NCBI GenBank assembly: GCA_031553765.1
Contig: JAVBKY010000003.1
Coordinates: 744,001 to 808,000 of the forward strand
From: JAITMY01 sp031553765
GTDB lineage: Bacteria > Bacteroidota > Bacteroidia > Bacteroidales > UBA932
Reading direction: 5' to 3'
Length of the DNA stretch: 64,000 bases
The notes under the pieces are model-generated. The model was not told the origin of the DNA and searched no databases. It saw nothing but the letters and a program-made list of their open reading frames with translations. This document shows, in pieces, positions 16,426 through 24,860 of this stretch. How positions within the stretch are numbered: the stretch's first letter is position 1; each line of letters opens with the position of its first letter. Both the position numbers and the translations under genes were made by a program.

Positions 16426-17643
16426 ATGGACGTTCAACAAATAAAGCAACGATTTGGAATCATAGGGAGCAATCCCGCCTTGCTGCGCGCGCTGGATATA
16501 GCCGCGCAGGTAGCGCCCACCGATTTGTCGGTACTTATTACCGGCGAAAGCGGTGTAGGTAAGGAGTTTTTCCCACAGATAATTCACCAAAATAGCGCGC
16601 GTAAGCACGGTGCTTATTTTGCGGTGAACTGCGGTGCCATACCCGAGGGAACTATCGATTCTGAACTATTTGGTCACGAAAAAGGTTCGTTTACCGGAGC
16701 GCACGAAACACGCCGTGGTTACTTTGAAGTAGCCGATAACGGGACGCTCTTTTTGGACGAGGTAGCCGAACTTCCGCTATCTACGCAAGTACGCCTTTTG
16801 CGCGTGTTGGAAACAGGCGAATTTTTGAAAGTAGGTTCGTCAAAAGTGCAAAAGACCAACGTGCGCGTAATTGCCGCTACCAACGTAAACCTACCGCAAG
16901 CGATACAAAACGGCAAGTTTCGCGAGGACTTGTACTACCGTTTAAACACAGTTCCCATCAGCGTTCCATCGCTACGCGACCGCAAGGAAGATATTGCCTT
17001 GCTACTCCGCAAATTTGCCGCCGATTTTGCTGAAAAATACAAAATGCCCGCCGTGCAGCTCACACCTGAGGCGCGTACCCTACTCGAAAATTACTCGTGG
17101 CCGGGCAACGTGCGTCAGCTGAAAAATATTACCGAGCAGATTTCAATCATAGAATCGGAGCGACAAATTTCGGCCGAAACGCTACGCATGTATCTTCCAG
17201 AGGCAAACCTATTGCCAGTGGTGTACAACAAGGGTGGCGCGGTATTGAGCGCACCCGAGAGTAAAGATTTCTCATCGGAGCGCGAGATATTGTATAAGAT
17301 TTTGTTTGACATGAAAAGCGATGTGAACGAGCTGAAAAAGTCGGTGAGCATGCTCATGTCGGGTGGCGACCTGCAGGGTTTAGGAACGGCAGTTGCCACG
17401 CATTACCCCGATATTTCGCACGTTGCTCCACCGCCTACGGTAACCATTCGCCACGAGCAAAGTCCCGCAGTGGTTGAGGCCAGCGAGCTGCAAGACGAAT
17501 CGCTTTCGCTTAACGATAAGGAGTTGGAATTGATGAAAAAGGCGCTGGAAAAGCATCGCGGAAAACGCAAGTTGGCAGCGCAGGAATTGGGTATTTCTGA
17601 GCGAACGCTGTACCGAAAAATAAAAGAATATAATCTAGAATAA
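16426..17643 (+). CDS. Sigma-54-dependent transcriptional activator (no receiver domain)
   Basis: A 405-residue bacterial enhancer-binding protein. The AAA+ domain starts almost at the N-terminus: Walker A GESGVGKE (40-47), the sigma-54 contact loop as GSFTGA (87-92; canonical GAFTGA), Walker B GTLFLDEVAEL, then the C-terminal subdomain with ENYSWPGNVRQL. A variable linker precedes a Fis-type helix-turn-helix at the end (KLAAQELGISERTLYRKIKEY). There is no receiver or sensory domain, so control must come from expression or partners. It stands first in a row with lptE, a TPR-like gene and secG, an order I believe recurs in Bacteroidetes. Its targets cannot be told from this sequence. Confidence 0.92.
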   Translation: MDVQQIKQRFGIIGSNPALLRALDIAAQVAPTDLSVLITGESGVGKEFFPQIIHQNSARKHGAYFAVNCGAIPEGTIDSELFGHEKGSFTGAHETRRGYFEVADNGTLFLDEVAELPLSTQVRLLRVLETGEFLKVGSSKVQKTNVRVIAATNVNLPQAIQNGKFREDLYYRLNTVPISVPSLRDRKEDIALLLRKFAADFAEKYKMPAVQLTPEARTLLENYSWPGNVRQLKNITEQISIIESERQISAETLRMYLPEANLLPVVYNKGGAVLSAPESKDFSSEREILYKILFDMKSDVNELKKSVSMLMSGGDLQGLGTAVATHYPDISHVAPPPTVTIRHEQSPAVVEASELQDESLSLNDKELELMKKALEKHRGKRKLAAQELGISERTLYRKIKEYNLE

Positions 17644-17654
17644 AGAGATAAAAA

Positions 17655-17742
17655 GATAAACGCTTCGCGATAAATGCTCGTTGCACTCGCGATAAAGTAT
17701 CCGTGGTTATTTTTTATCTTTTTATCGCGCGAAGCGTTTATC
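17655..17742. repeat. Inverted repeat between the sigma-54 activator gene and lptE
   Basis: GATAAACGCTTCGCG (17655-17669) and CGCGAAGCGTTTATC (17728-17742) are perfect 15-bp inverted copies. Their cores belong to the same GAA-loop, TTTATC-flanked family seen at 10229-10286. The long stem could act as a processing site or weak terminator. Confidence 0.6.
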
Positions 17743-17751
17743 AATTAAAAA

Positions 17752-18258
17752 ATGAAAAAATTTCTCACATACGGCTTGCTTTTACTCGTAGCGGTGGTTA
17801 CCTCATGCAGCCTCAAGTATTCATTCTCGGGGGCATCTATTTCGCCTGATGCGAAAACGTTTAGCGTAGCGTTTTTCCCAAACATGGCGCCGCTGGTAAA
17901 TCCTACGCTCAGCTCTACTTTTACCGAGGAGTTGAAGTTGAAGTTCCTTACGGGTACACGTCTCTCGCAGGTAGATGAGGATGGTGATCTTTCGTTTGAG
18001 GGGGAAATTACAGGTTACGCCGTAACGCCGCAGGCTATTACCGCGGGTGAGGTAGCGGCTAAAAACCGTCTTACTATTGCGGTGCACGTAAAGTTTGTAA
18101 ACAAGATTGATCCGGCACAAAACTTTGATAAGTCTTTCTCTCAATACGAGGATTACGATAGCCAGCAGGACTTGTCGTCGGTGGAGGGTACGCTGGTGGA
18201 AGAGGTGTTGAAAAAATTAATGGAGGATATCTTCAATTCGTCGGTGGCGAATTGGTAA
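17752..18258 (+). CDS. lptE: LptE-family LPS-assembly lipoprotein
   Basis: A 168-residue lipoprotein with lipobox LLVAVVTSCSLKYSFSG. The start SCSLKYSFSGASI and the features FFPN, LKLKFLTGTRL, FEGEITGY and the VKFVNKIDPAQNFDKSFS strand are the recognisable pattern of Bacteroidetes LptE. It plugs the LptD barrel that puts LPS in the outer leaflet. The residue pattern around TGYAVTPQAIT fits the family. Downstream of the sigma-54 activator and 63 nt before a TPR-like gene. Confidence 0.85.
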   Translation: MKKFLTYGLLLLVAVVTSCSLKYSFSGASISPDAKTFSVAFFPNMAPLVNPTLSSTFTEELKLKFLTGTRLSQVDEDGDLSFEGEITGYAVTPQAITAGEVAAKNRLTIAVHVKFVNKIDPAQNFDKSFSQYEDYDSQQDLSSVEGTLVEEVLKKLMEDIFNSSVANW

Positions 18259-18321
18259 GGGAAATTGACAATTTACGATTGAAGAAATTGTCAATTGTAA
18301 ATTTCAAAATTGTAAATTGAA

Positions 18322-19002
18322 ATGACAGCAAGCGAACTACAAAAAATCACCCACCCAGAGGAAGAAATCTCTGCCGAGCAAATGGCGGTGGTGGAGGAGT
18401 TGGTAGACACTCTGCCGTGGTTTTCGTGCGGACAGCTGCTACTGCTCAAAGCGATGAAGCAGCGTCACCACCCGTTTTTCGATACCCGTTTGGCCTTCGC
18501 CTCGCTTTACGCTACCGACCGAGAGCGCTTGCGTCGTTACCTACAGGGTGTAAAGCCCAGCTTGGTTGCTGTTTCCGATGAAATGCCCCCTGTGCACCAC
18601 TCCGTTCCATTGCCTGCCGATGATGGTTTTGAGTTGATGGACTCCGATGAGTTGTGCGAAGCCGTGGTAGAAGCGCCCAGCCAGCTTCTGCTGACCGAAG
18701 AAACGTTACAGCGCCGCGAGCAACACATACGGCTCATTGATAAATTTTTAGCTACAGAAATTCCCACTAAAATAGTACCTCGTAGCAACGTGAGCAGCGA
18801 GGATATGGCCCGGCAATCCGCCGTAGAGCCTAAGGATTTGGTAAGTGAAACGCTGGCTGATGTGTACATGTCGCAGGGCTTAGTGGATAAAGCAATGCAA
18901 GTTTACGGTAAATTGAGTTTGCTTTATCCGGAAAAAAAAGCTTACTTTGCAGCCCGATTTGCCGCGGCCTCGCAGTCGCAACGCACTGCCGGACTATCAT
19001 AA
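18322..19002 (+). CDS. Conserved hypothetical protein with C-terminal TPR-like helices
   Basis: A 226-residue soluble protein without a signal peptide. The N-terminal half is acidic and helical (VVEELVDTLPWFSCGQLLLL). The C-terminus has a TPR-like helix pair (SETLADVYMSQGLVDKAMQV, then YGKLSLLYPEKKAYFAARF). It stands between lptE and secG, an arrangement seen in other Bacteroidetes, which suggests a link to envelope biogenesis or secretion. No specific function can be assigned. Confidence 0.75.
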   Translation: MTASELQKITHPEEEISAEQMAVVEELVDTLPWFSCGQLLLLKAMKQRHHPFFDTRLAFASLYATDRERLRRYLQGVKPSLVAVSDEMPPVHHSVPLPADDGFELMDSDELCEAVVEAPSQLLLTEETLQRREQHIRLIDKFLATEIPTKIVPRSNVSSEDMARQSAVEPKDLVSETLADVYMSQGLVDKAMQVYGKLSLLYPEKKAYFAARFAAASQSQRTAGLS

Positions 19003-19028
19003 TAGTTAATAATAAAACGTAAGATATT

Positions 19029-19331
19029 ATGTATTACTTAATTACGATCCTTGTTCTTATTGTAAGCATCCTGCTTATCCTTGTAGTATTGGTGCAAAAC
19101 TCAAAGGGTGGCGGCTTGGCGGCTAACTTTGCCGGTGGTGCTCAAAGCATGGGTGTACGTCGTACTGCCGATTTCTTAGAAAAATCAACATGGACCTTGG
19201 CTGGTGCTATTTTTGTGCTATGCCTTGCGGCCAGCATGTTTATGCACAGCGGTGTTACTACCGAAGATTCGGCTATTAAAGGTCAGGTAGAAAACGCACA
19301 AGATCCCAACGCTCGTCCGTTTGACGAATAA
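19029..19331 (+). CDS. secG: Preprotein translocase subunit SecG
   Basis: A 100-residue inner-membrane protein: first transmembrane helix (YLITILVLIVSILLILVVLV), the cytosolic loop with the SecG signature QNSKGGGLAANFAGG, then a second transmembrane helix (TLAGAIFVLCLAASMFM) and a short polar tail. It is an accessory subunit of SecYEG. Last gene of the lptE-TPR-secG run, followed by a strong terminator. Confidence 0.96.
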   Translation: MYYLITILVLIVSILLILVVLVQNSKGGGLAANFAGGAQSMGVRRTADFLEKSTWTLAGAIFVLCLAASMFMHSGVTTEDSAIKGQVENAQDPNARPFDE

Positions 19332-19355
19332 GGTTTGAGTGTGGTTATTTGTATA

Positions 19356-19389
19356 GGTTGCTGCGCATAAGTGCAGCAACCTTTTTTTT
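19356..19389 (+). terminator. Terminator after secG
   Basis: GGTTGCTGC pairs with GCAGCAACC around an 8-nt loop, followed by eight T. Confidence 0.92.
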
Positions 19390-19440
19390 GCCCCTAACCC
19401 GCCCTGGCGGAGGATATAACATACTGCGTTTGCCAGTAGC

Positions 19441-19526
19441 GTCATTGCGAGCGAAGCGCGGCAATCTCCGGTTGTTATTGGCTTCGCCAAAATAGGGATT
19501 GCTTCGTCGTTCCTCCTCGCAATGAC
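19441..19526. repeat. Palindromic intergenic repeat (GTCATTGCGAG type)
   Basis: Bounded by GTCATTGCGAG and CTCGCAATGAC (perfect 11-bp inverted ends), with inner inverted segments GCGAAGC/GCTTCG and GGCAATCTCC/GGGATTGC. This is a common design of dispersed intergenic element. It lies between the secG terminator and the helicase gene. Confidence 0.75.
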
Positions 19527-19580
19527 GTTTGGCTACAACCTTGCATTTTCTTAACTTTGTTTTCACCCAAAAAGTTTCTC

Positions 19581-21773
19581 ATGTCCATCACTCCCGATAA
19601 TCATAACCCCGTTTTTCAGCTGGCTGAAGATTTTGTAAATCAAACCTCGCAGCACGTATTTTTGACCGGAAAGGCGGGTACGGGTAAAACCACCTTTTTG
19701 CGCCATATAGTTAAATCTACGCACAAAAAAGCGGTAGTGGCGGCACCTACGGGCGTGGCAGCCATCAACGCCGGAGGAGTTACGCTGCACTCGCTGTTTC
19801 AACTATCGTTTGAGCCTTTTTTACCTAACGGAGCAAAAAAGGAGGAATTCACGCATTTTTCGAAGGTGAAGTTGGACGTGATACAGGGCATGGAGCTGCT
19901 CATTATTGATGAGGTGAGCATGCTGCGCGCCGATACGCTTGATGCCATTGACGCTACGCTACGCCGCGTGCGTCGTAACTACAACCCCTTTGGCGGCGTG
20001 CAAATGCTGTACATTGGCGATATGTTTCAGCTGCCGCCTGTGGTGAAAAATGATGAGTGGAGCCTGCTGAGAACGTACTACGAAACGCCCTTCTTTTTTC
20101 ACGCTAAATGTATTGCACAGCAAACTCCGCTGTACTTGGAGCTAAAAACGGTGTATCGCCAGCGCGATCAAGTTTTTGTGGATTTACTCAATCGTGTTCG
20201 CAATAATATTCTTGAAAAATCGGATATTGACGAGCTGAATAAGCGCTACGTTCCGAACTTCAATGCACCCAAGGAGGACAACTACATAACCCTTACCACG
20301 CACAACAATCAGGCCGATAAAATTAACGCTGAGGAGCTGCAAAAGTTGAGCGGAAAAGCGCACAAATTTGAGGGAAAAATAGATGGGGATTTTCCGGATT
20401 ATGCCTTACCTACCGACATGGTGATGCAGCTCAAGGAGGGCGCGCAAATCATGTTTATTAAGAACGACATGGGCGATGTGCGCCGTTACTACAACGGAAA
20501 AATAGGAACGATTTCGCGCATTAGCTTCGATAAGATTTTTGTTAACCCTGTGGGTAGCCAATACGAGATAGAGCTGAACAAGGAAACGTGGCGTAACTAC
20601 CGCTACACGCTGAATAAGGATACGGGTGAGCTGGAGGAGGAGGTGCTGGGTACATTTGAGCAATATCCTATACGCCTGGCATGGGCTATTACGGTGCACA
20701 AAAGTCAAGGTTTGACGTTTGAAAAAGTGATACTGGATATCAGCCGCGCGTTTGCCGCGGGGCAAGCCTACGTGGCGTTGAGTCGCTGTACTACGCTTGA
20801 TGGTATAGTGCTGCAATCGCCTGTGCGCCCCGACTGTGTGCAAACAGATGAGTATGCTATTCGCTTTGCGCAATCGGAAAAAGATGCCACGGAGTTGAGC
20901 GATATACTGAAGATAGAAAAGCAACGGTTTTGGGCTATGCGCCTGCTGCTGTACTTTGACTGGAAGCCGCTACACCGCTTGCTTTACGAGTTTCAAAAGT
21001 TGTTGGAAGGTAAAACGGGCGCGGAGTTTGACGATGCACGAGGGTTGTTTTACGACTTAAAAGGATGCGCCCGCGCGCAGGAAGATGTGCTAGCAAAGTT
21101 CCGCACGCAGCTGCAACTGCTCACGCAGCAAGCCGAGCAAAGTGGCGATACCACAGCGCTTGCCGAGCGTTGCCAAAAGGCAGTGGAATATTTTTTCAAG
21201 GATATTGTAGAAAAAATGTTGCTTCCGCTACGCGAAAATATTTCGAATTTCAATGGAAAAAAAGCAAAAACCTACCTCAAAAATCTGTCTGCGCTGGAGG
21301 GAAATATGGTGATGTTTTTGGAGGATTTGAAAAAGGTGCGCTACAATGATGAACTGCTTATAAATGGCGCAGAGCTGAAGATTCCCGCGCGTCAAAATCT
21401 GTTTGAAGCAGCAGAAAAGAAGCAAGCCAAAGAGAAAAAACCCAAGGTGGTGAAGGGTGATAGCGCTCGCACATCGTTGGACTTATACAAGAATGGTAGC
21501 ACCCTTGCTGAAATTGCGCAGGAGCGTAGCGTGACTACTAATACCATTTTTAATCACCTGCAACAGTTTATTATCACGGGTGAGGTTTCTGTTTTTGACC
21601 TTGTAGAAAAGGAAAAGGTGGAGGTAATTTTACCCTACATTTCGGCTACCGTTGGCGGCGAGCGCAAGTCGTCAGGCGCTATTTTGCAAGAGCTGGGTAG
21701 CGAATACACCTACGATGATATACGCGCGGTGACGAGGCATTGGGCGTGGGTAAAGGGGCAGAAGGCAGAATAG
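19581..21773 (+). CDS. Pif1/RecD-like DNA helicase with C-terminal helix-turn-helix domain
   Basis: A 730-residue SF1B helicase from the ATG at 19581; the upstream TTG at 19557 is less likely. Walker A is FLTGKAGTGKTTFLRHI, followed by AAPTGVAAINAGGVTLHSLF (motif Ia region), Walker B LLIIDEVSMLRAD, GDMFQLPPVV (motif III), LELKTVYRQRD (motif IV) and the motif V/VI pair AWAITVHKSQGLTFEKV and QAYVALSRCTTLDGI. All helicase motifs are intact. The C-terminal 250 residues are helical and end in an HTH_40-like segment (LYKNGSTLAEIAQERSVTTN). Likely role in genome maintenance; the exact substrate is unknown. Confidence 0.92.
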   Translation: MSITPDNHNPVFQLAEDFVNQTSQHVFLTGKAGTGKTTFLRHIVKSTHKKAVVAAPTGVAAINAGGVTLHSLFQLSFEPFLPNGAKKEEFTHFSKVKLDVIQGMELLIIDEVSMLRADTLDAIDATLRRVRRNYNPFGGVQMLYIGDMFQLPPVVKNDEWSLLRTYYETPFFFHAKCIAQQTPLYLELKTVYRQRDQVFVDLLNRVRNNILEKSDIDELNKRYVPNFNAPKEDNYITLTTHNNQADKINAEELQKLSGKAHKFEGKIDGDFPDYALPTDMVMQLKEGAQIMFIKNDMGDVRRYYNGKIGTISRISFDKIFVNPVGSQYEIELNKETWRNYRYTLNKDTGELEEEVLGTFEQYPIRLAWAITVHKSQGLTFEKVILDISRAFAAGQAYVALSRCTTLDGIVLQSPVRPDCVQTDEYAIRFAQSEKDATELSDILKIEKQRFWAMRLLLYFDWKPLHRLLYEFQKLLEGKTGAEFDDARGLFYDLKGCARAQEDVLAKFRTQLQLLTQQAEQSGDTTALAERCQKAVEYFFKDIVEKMLLPLRENISNFNGKKAKTYLKNLSALEGNMVMFLEDLKKVRYNDELLINGAELKIPARQNLFEAAEKKQAKEKKPKVVKGDSARTSLDLYKNGSTLAEIAQERSVTTNTIFNHLQQFIITGEVSVFDLVEKEKVEVILPYISATVGGERKSSGAILQELGSEYTYDDIRAVTRHWAWVKGQKAE

Positions 21774-21779
21774 AAAAGT

Positions 21780-21820
21780 ATTTGTGCAAATTTGCAATTC
21801 AACTGCAAATTTGCACAAAT
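21780..21820. terminator. Bidirectional terminator between helicase and DJ-1 family genes
   Basis: A perfect 17-bp inverted repeat (ATTTGTGCAAATTTGCA and its complement) with a 7-nt loop lies between two convergent genes. Confidence 0.8.
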
Positions 21821-21835
21821 GTCAGGTATTTTCCT

Positions 21836-22360
21836 TTATTTCAGCGCCTTCAACAGCTTCGGCATTAAATCCGCAATGCTGTTCTCGGTTTGAGCGGTGT
21901 AAATGTTGTTTTCTACTACCGATTTTTCGTCGGTTCCAACGCAATTTTTCACCACATTTTTAATGAGGGGATGCAGGGCAACTTTTTTGCCTTTGCCTAT
22001 TTCCAGCATGTCGTACAGTAGCGCGACGGCACAGTGACCCACCAGCATTTTTCCCTTATCGTTAAAGGTTTTCATTACCGCCAACATATCCTGATTGAAT
22101 TGCTTGCTCGCGTTTTCACCAAACTTGGGCATGGCATCGCCGCAGGCAAATACCAGCGCGTCGTACTCATCCTCGTGTCCCTTTAGGTTAGCCACCACAT
22201 CGTCGGTTTGAAGCGCTATGTCCGAGTTGGTTTTTACCTGCGTACTTTCGGCCACCGCAAAGGTTTTGTACGAAATGCCGTTTTCGAAAAATGCCTCCAG
22301 ATATTGGAATAATCCTGCCCCGTTAACGGGGTTTACTACTAAAACCGCTACTTTTTTCAT
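21836..22360 (-). CDS. DJ-1/PfpI superfamily (ES1/ElbB-like) protein
   Basis: A 174-residue protein from the ATG at 22360; the frame remains open upstream but only over the intergenic region. It starts KKVAVLVVNPVNGAG and has the nucleophile elbow KMLVGHCAVALL with C110. The family includes glyoxalase/deglycase-like and stress-linked enzymes; the reaction here is unknown. It is divergently transcribed from an HxlR-type regulator, an arrangement typical of redox- or electrophile-induced genes, so repression by that regulator is inferred. Confidence 0.8.
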   Translation of the reverse strand: MKKVAVLVVNPVNGAGLFQYLEAFFENGISYKTFAVAESTQVKTNSDIALQTDDVVANLKGHEDEYDALVFACGDAMPKFGENASKQFNQDMLAVMKTFNDKGKMLVGHCAVALLYDMLEIGKGKKVALHPLIKNVVKNCVGTDEKSVVENNIYTAQTENSIADLMPKLLKALK

Positions 22361-22388
22361 AACATGTAAAATTTTGATTAATAAATTA

Positions 22389-22416
22389 GTTACTATTAAT
22401 AACTTTATTACTTTTG
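22389..22416 (+). promoter_or_regulatory. Candidate HxlR operator and promoter
   Basis: GTTACTATTAATAAC (22389-22403) is an interrupted dyad of the form GTTAnTAnTAnTAAC. It lies just before TACTTTTG (22409-22416), an exact TAnnTTTG box facing the HxlR gene. It resembles AT-rich operators of HxlR/YodB-type repressors. Binding is inferred. Confidence 0.45.
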
Positions 22417-22526
22417 TAGTGTAAAGGTGAAAACAATAATTTTGCTGCACAAGAACGAACAAGCTGGTAACGAGGTTACAAAAAGGTAAGAATTGCTGAT
22501 TTGCAGTGGAATAAAAATTGAAAAAA

Positions 22527-22889
22527 ATGAAAACTTTTTTGCACGATGGCATTTGTCCCATTCGCGATATACTGAGCAGGCTGGGCGATAAGTGGTCGCT
22601 GCTGGTGCTTACTACGCTTAGCGCAAACGGGGTAATGCGCTTCAGCGATATTAATAAATCGATTAGCGATATTTCGCAGCGCATGCTCACGGTAACGCTA
22701 CGTTCGCTGGAAATGGACGGGTTGATAGTGCGCAAAATATATCCCGAGGTGCCGCCGCGGGTGGAGTACTACCTTACGCCATCGGGTGAGGGGCTGATGC
22801 CGCACCTGCAAAACTTGGTGGGGTGGGCGCTGGAAAATATGCAGGATATTGTGGCGAAGCGTGAGTTAGTGGAAAATGGTGCGAATTAA
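22527..22889 (+). CDS. HxlR-family winged-helix transcriptional regulator
   Basis: A 120-residue regulator from the ATG at 22527 (a TTG at 22518 is in frame). It has the family start CPIRDILSRLGDKWSLLVL with the conserved N-terminal Cys (C10) that in several relatives senses thiol-reactive compounds. The recognition helix region DINKSISDISQRMLTVTLRS and wing PEVPPRVEYYLTPSGE follow. It is divergent from the DJ-1 family gene and overlaps the next gene by 14 nt. Confidence 0.9.
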   Translation: MKTFLHDGICPIRDILSRLGDKWSLLVLTTLSANGVMRFSDINKSISDISQRMLTVTLRSLEMDGLIVRKIYPEVPPRVEYYLTPSGEGLMPHLQNLVGWALENMQDIVAKRELVENGAN

Positions 22890-23826
22890 AAGGATAACAT
22901 ACACGCTCATTGTGTTGCTAGCACTGTTGCTTCCTTGCCGCCTTTATGCGCAGGTGGATACGGCTTACATTGCGACGTTTCCGCAGAAAATTGCCATTGG
23001 CGGACTTTGCTACTACGATTTTATGATGCTGGATTATGAGATTCCGGATGGAGAAAAAATTAGCTACATGCCCAATAGTCCGGTGAGTCTTGGCCTCTCT
23101 ATCGACTACAAGGGCTGGTCAATTAGCGGTGGTTATGGCTTTGATTTTATGCGTGACAAGGAGCATGGCAGAACTAAAATCCTCGACCTTCAAACGCACT
23201 ACTACGGTCGAAAATTTATCCTCGATTTTTACTTTCAGGACTACCAAGGGTTGTACACGCAGGGCGATGATAAGGACGCTATTTCGCTGTATCCTGATAT
23301 TAAAATTTTGCAATACGGCTTATGCTGGCAATATGTGTTTAATTACCGCAAATTCTCGTATCGCGCGGCATTCAACCAAAGTGAAAGGCAGCTCAAATCG
23401 GCAGGAAGTTTTCAAGCCGGAGGTGGGATGTACTACAACTACGCATCGTCCGATTCATCGTTGGCAATGAATGGTAAAGCGTCATTGGAGAGCTACCAGC
23501 TAAGCATTACGGGAGGTTACGTTTACACGTGGGTTGTTAAGAAAAATTTTCACGTCTCGTTGGGGACTTCCGTGGGGATAAATTTGGCGACTGAAAGTCT
23601 GAAGAATTTAGGCGGCAATAAAATTCAGGTGCTATCTAACGTGCTACCGCGCTTTGCCGCAGGTTATGATGCCGAAACGTGGTCGATAGGCTTATCGGGC
23701 ACGCTCAACATTATGTCGGTAGCGGAGTATGATAATTTGAAAATAGGCTTCAATACGGGGCACATGGGCATGTTTTTTATCAAGCGGCTTGAAATAGATA
23801 GCAAGTACGTGAAGAAAAAACCATAA
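22876..23826 (+). CDS. Secreted DUF4421-like beta-barrel protein
   Basis: A 316-residue protein with a signal peptide (LIVLLALLLPCRLYAQ) and many aromatic-ended strands, for example SLGLSIDYKGWSISGGYGFD and FILDFYFQDYQG, ending GHMGMFFIKRLEID. It resembles the DUF4421 family of Bacteroidetes outer-membrane proteins; function unknown. The start overlaps the HxlR gene by 14 nt, implying co-transcription. It converges on the AraC gene with only 2 nt between stop codons. Confidence 0.75.
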   Translation: MVRIKRITYTLIVLLALLLPCRLYAQVDTAYIATFPQKIAIGGLCYYDFMMLDYEIPDGEKISYMPNSPVSLGLSIDYKGWSISGGYGFDFMRDKEHGRTKILDLQTHYYGRKFILDFYFQDYQGLYTQGDDKDAISLYPDIKILQYGLCWQYVFNYRKFSYRAAFNQSERQLKSAGSFQAGGGMYYNYASSDSSLAMNGKASLESYQLSITGGYVYTWVVKKNFHVSLGTSVGINLATESLKNLGGNKIQVLSNVLPRFAAGYDAETWSIGLSGTLNIMSVAEYDNLKIGFNTGHMGMFFIKRLEIDSKYVKKKP

Positions 23827-23828
23827 CG

Positions 23829-24707
23829 CTACGAGCGTTTATACTCCTTGGGTGAAATACCCACTACTCTTTTAAAATATTTCCCAAAAAACGACTGCGA
23901 GGGGAAGTTCAGCTCATCACTTATTTGCTGTATGGTTTTGTTGGTGGATTTAAGCAGCGCCTTAGCCTCCAGCGTTACGTACTCGTCTATCCAATCGTTG
24001 GCGGATTTGCCGCTGGTTTCCTTAACTACTTTTGACAAGTGTTTTGGTGTAAGGCATAGCTTATCGGCGTAAAATATTAGCTCCCGCTGATGCTTATAGC
24101 TGGCTTGCACCTGCTTCAAAAATCTATCCATTAGCGCCTCCTGGTGTGAAGGATTGCTGTTGCTGTTGGCCAAATCTTCCGAGTGGAATCCCGCCCCATA
24201 AAAGAACGCTAACGTAAGATGTCGTGCTACTTCCACACGGTAAGGACTATCCTTTACTCCTATCATTCTTTTCAGCATCTCAAAGTAGCTTACCATTGCC
24301 TCCAATGATTCAGTGCTCAAAGGGGTGCACGGATTGTTGCGTACTGAAAGAAATAGCGGAAGCCTATCCTGCACGCTGGGCATGAGGCTATCGGTGAATC
24401 GACGTGACATAACAATGAAAAGCCCCTCAAAATCATCGCTGATATGTCGATGCTCCAAAATTTGATCGGCCAGCACCGTAATAAGACAGGGCGCTTCTGT
24501 CTTAAATGGTATCAGATTTATGGCGCCATCGGTGGTTCCTTTTAAGCAAATTATAGCAGTGGTAACATCCACCTTAAAGGGGTAATCAAAGCGGGATGTT
24601 ATAATAGGCTTGTCGAGCAAAATAATGTCGTTGTCTATGGCAGCAACTTCCGCGCCTTCAATCTCGCTACGCCAATTGATGAATGGTGATATCTGCAATT
24701 TTTTCAT
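23829..24707 (-). CDS. AraC-family transcriptional regulator
   Basis: A 292-residue protein. An N-terminal cupin-like sensing region (about 1-180) is followed by the double helix-turn-helix AraC domain: ELIFYADKLCLTPKHLSKVV, then TIQQISDELNFPSQSFFGKY and the final FKRVVGISPKEYKRS. It is divergent from a short-chain dehydrogenase gene, and the intergenic region holds a perfect inverted repeat that may be its operator. The effector is unknown. Confidence 0.92.
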   Translation of the reverse strand: MKKLQISPFINWRSEIEGAEVAAIDNDIILLDKPIITSRFDYPFKVDVTTAIICLKGTTDGAINLIPFKTEAPCLITVLADQILEHRHISDDFEGLFIVMSRRFTDSLMPSVQDRLPLFLSVRNNPCTPLSTESLEAMVSYFEMLKRMIGVKDSPYRVEVARHLTLAFFYGAGFHSEDLANSNSNPSHQEALMDRFLKQVQASYKHQRELIFYADKLCLTPKHLSKVVKETSGKSANDWIDEYVTLEAKALLKSTNKTIQQISDELNFPSQSFFGKYFKRVVGISPKEYKRS

Positions 24708-24781
24708 GATAAATTTCCCCTTATCTTATTTTTGCAAATATAGGTTTATTTATCGTAAATATTTCATAAAAACGAATTATC

Positions 24782-24806
24782 GTCCAAAATTTGGTTTGTT
24801 TTGGAC
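24782..24806. promoter_or_regulatory. Perfect inverted repeat, candidate operator between araC-type and SDR genes
   Basis: GTCCAAAA (24782-24789), a 9-nt spacer, then TTTTGGAC (24799-24806). A TACATTTG -7-like box for the SDR gene lies 22 nt downstream (24829-24836). A palindrome of this size in a divergent regulator/target gap suggests a binding site for a dimeric regulator. Confidence 0.5.
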
Positions 24807-24860
24807 TTTTTTGCGTCAACGTTGCCCATACATTTGTATCGGATTAAAACCGATAATAAA

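Noticed and set aside
16380..18320. Sigma-54 (-24/-12) promoters near the activator gene.
   Set aside because: No convincing TGGCAC-N5-TTGC pattern was found in the nearby intergenic regions.
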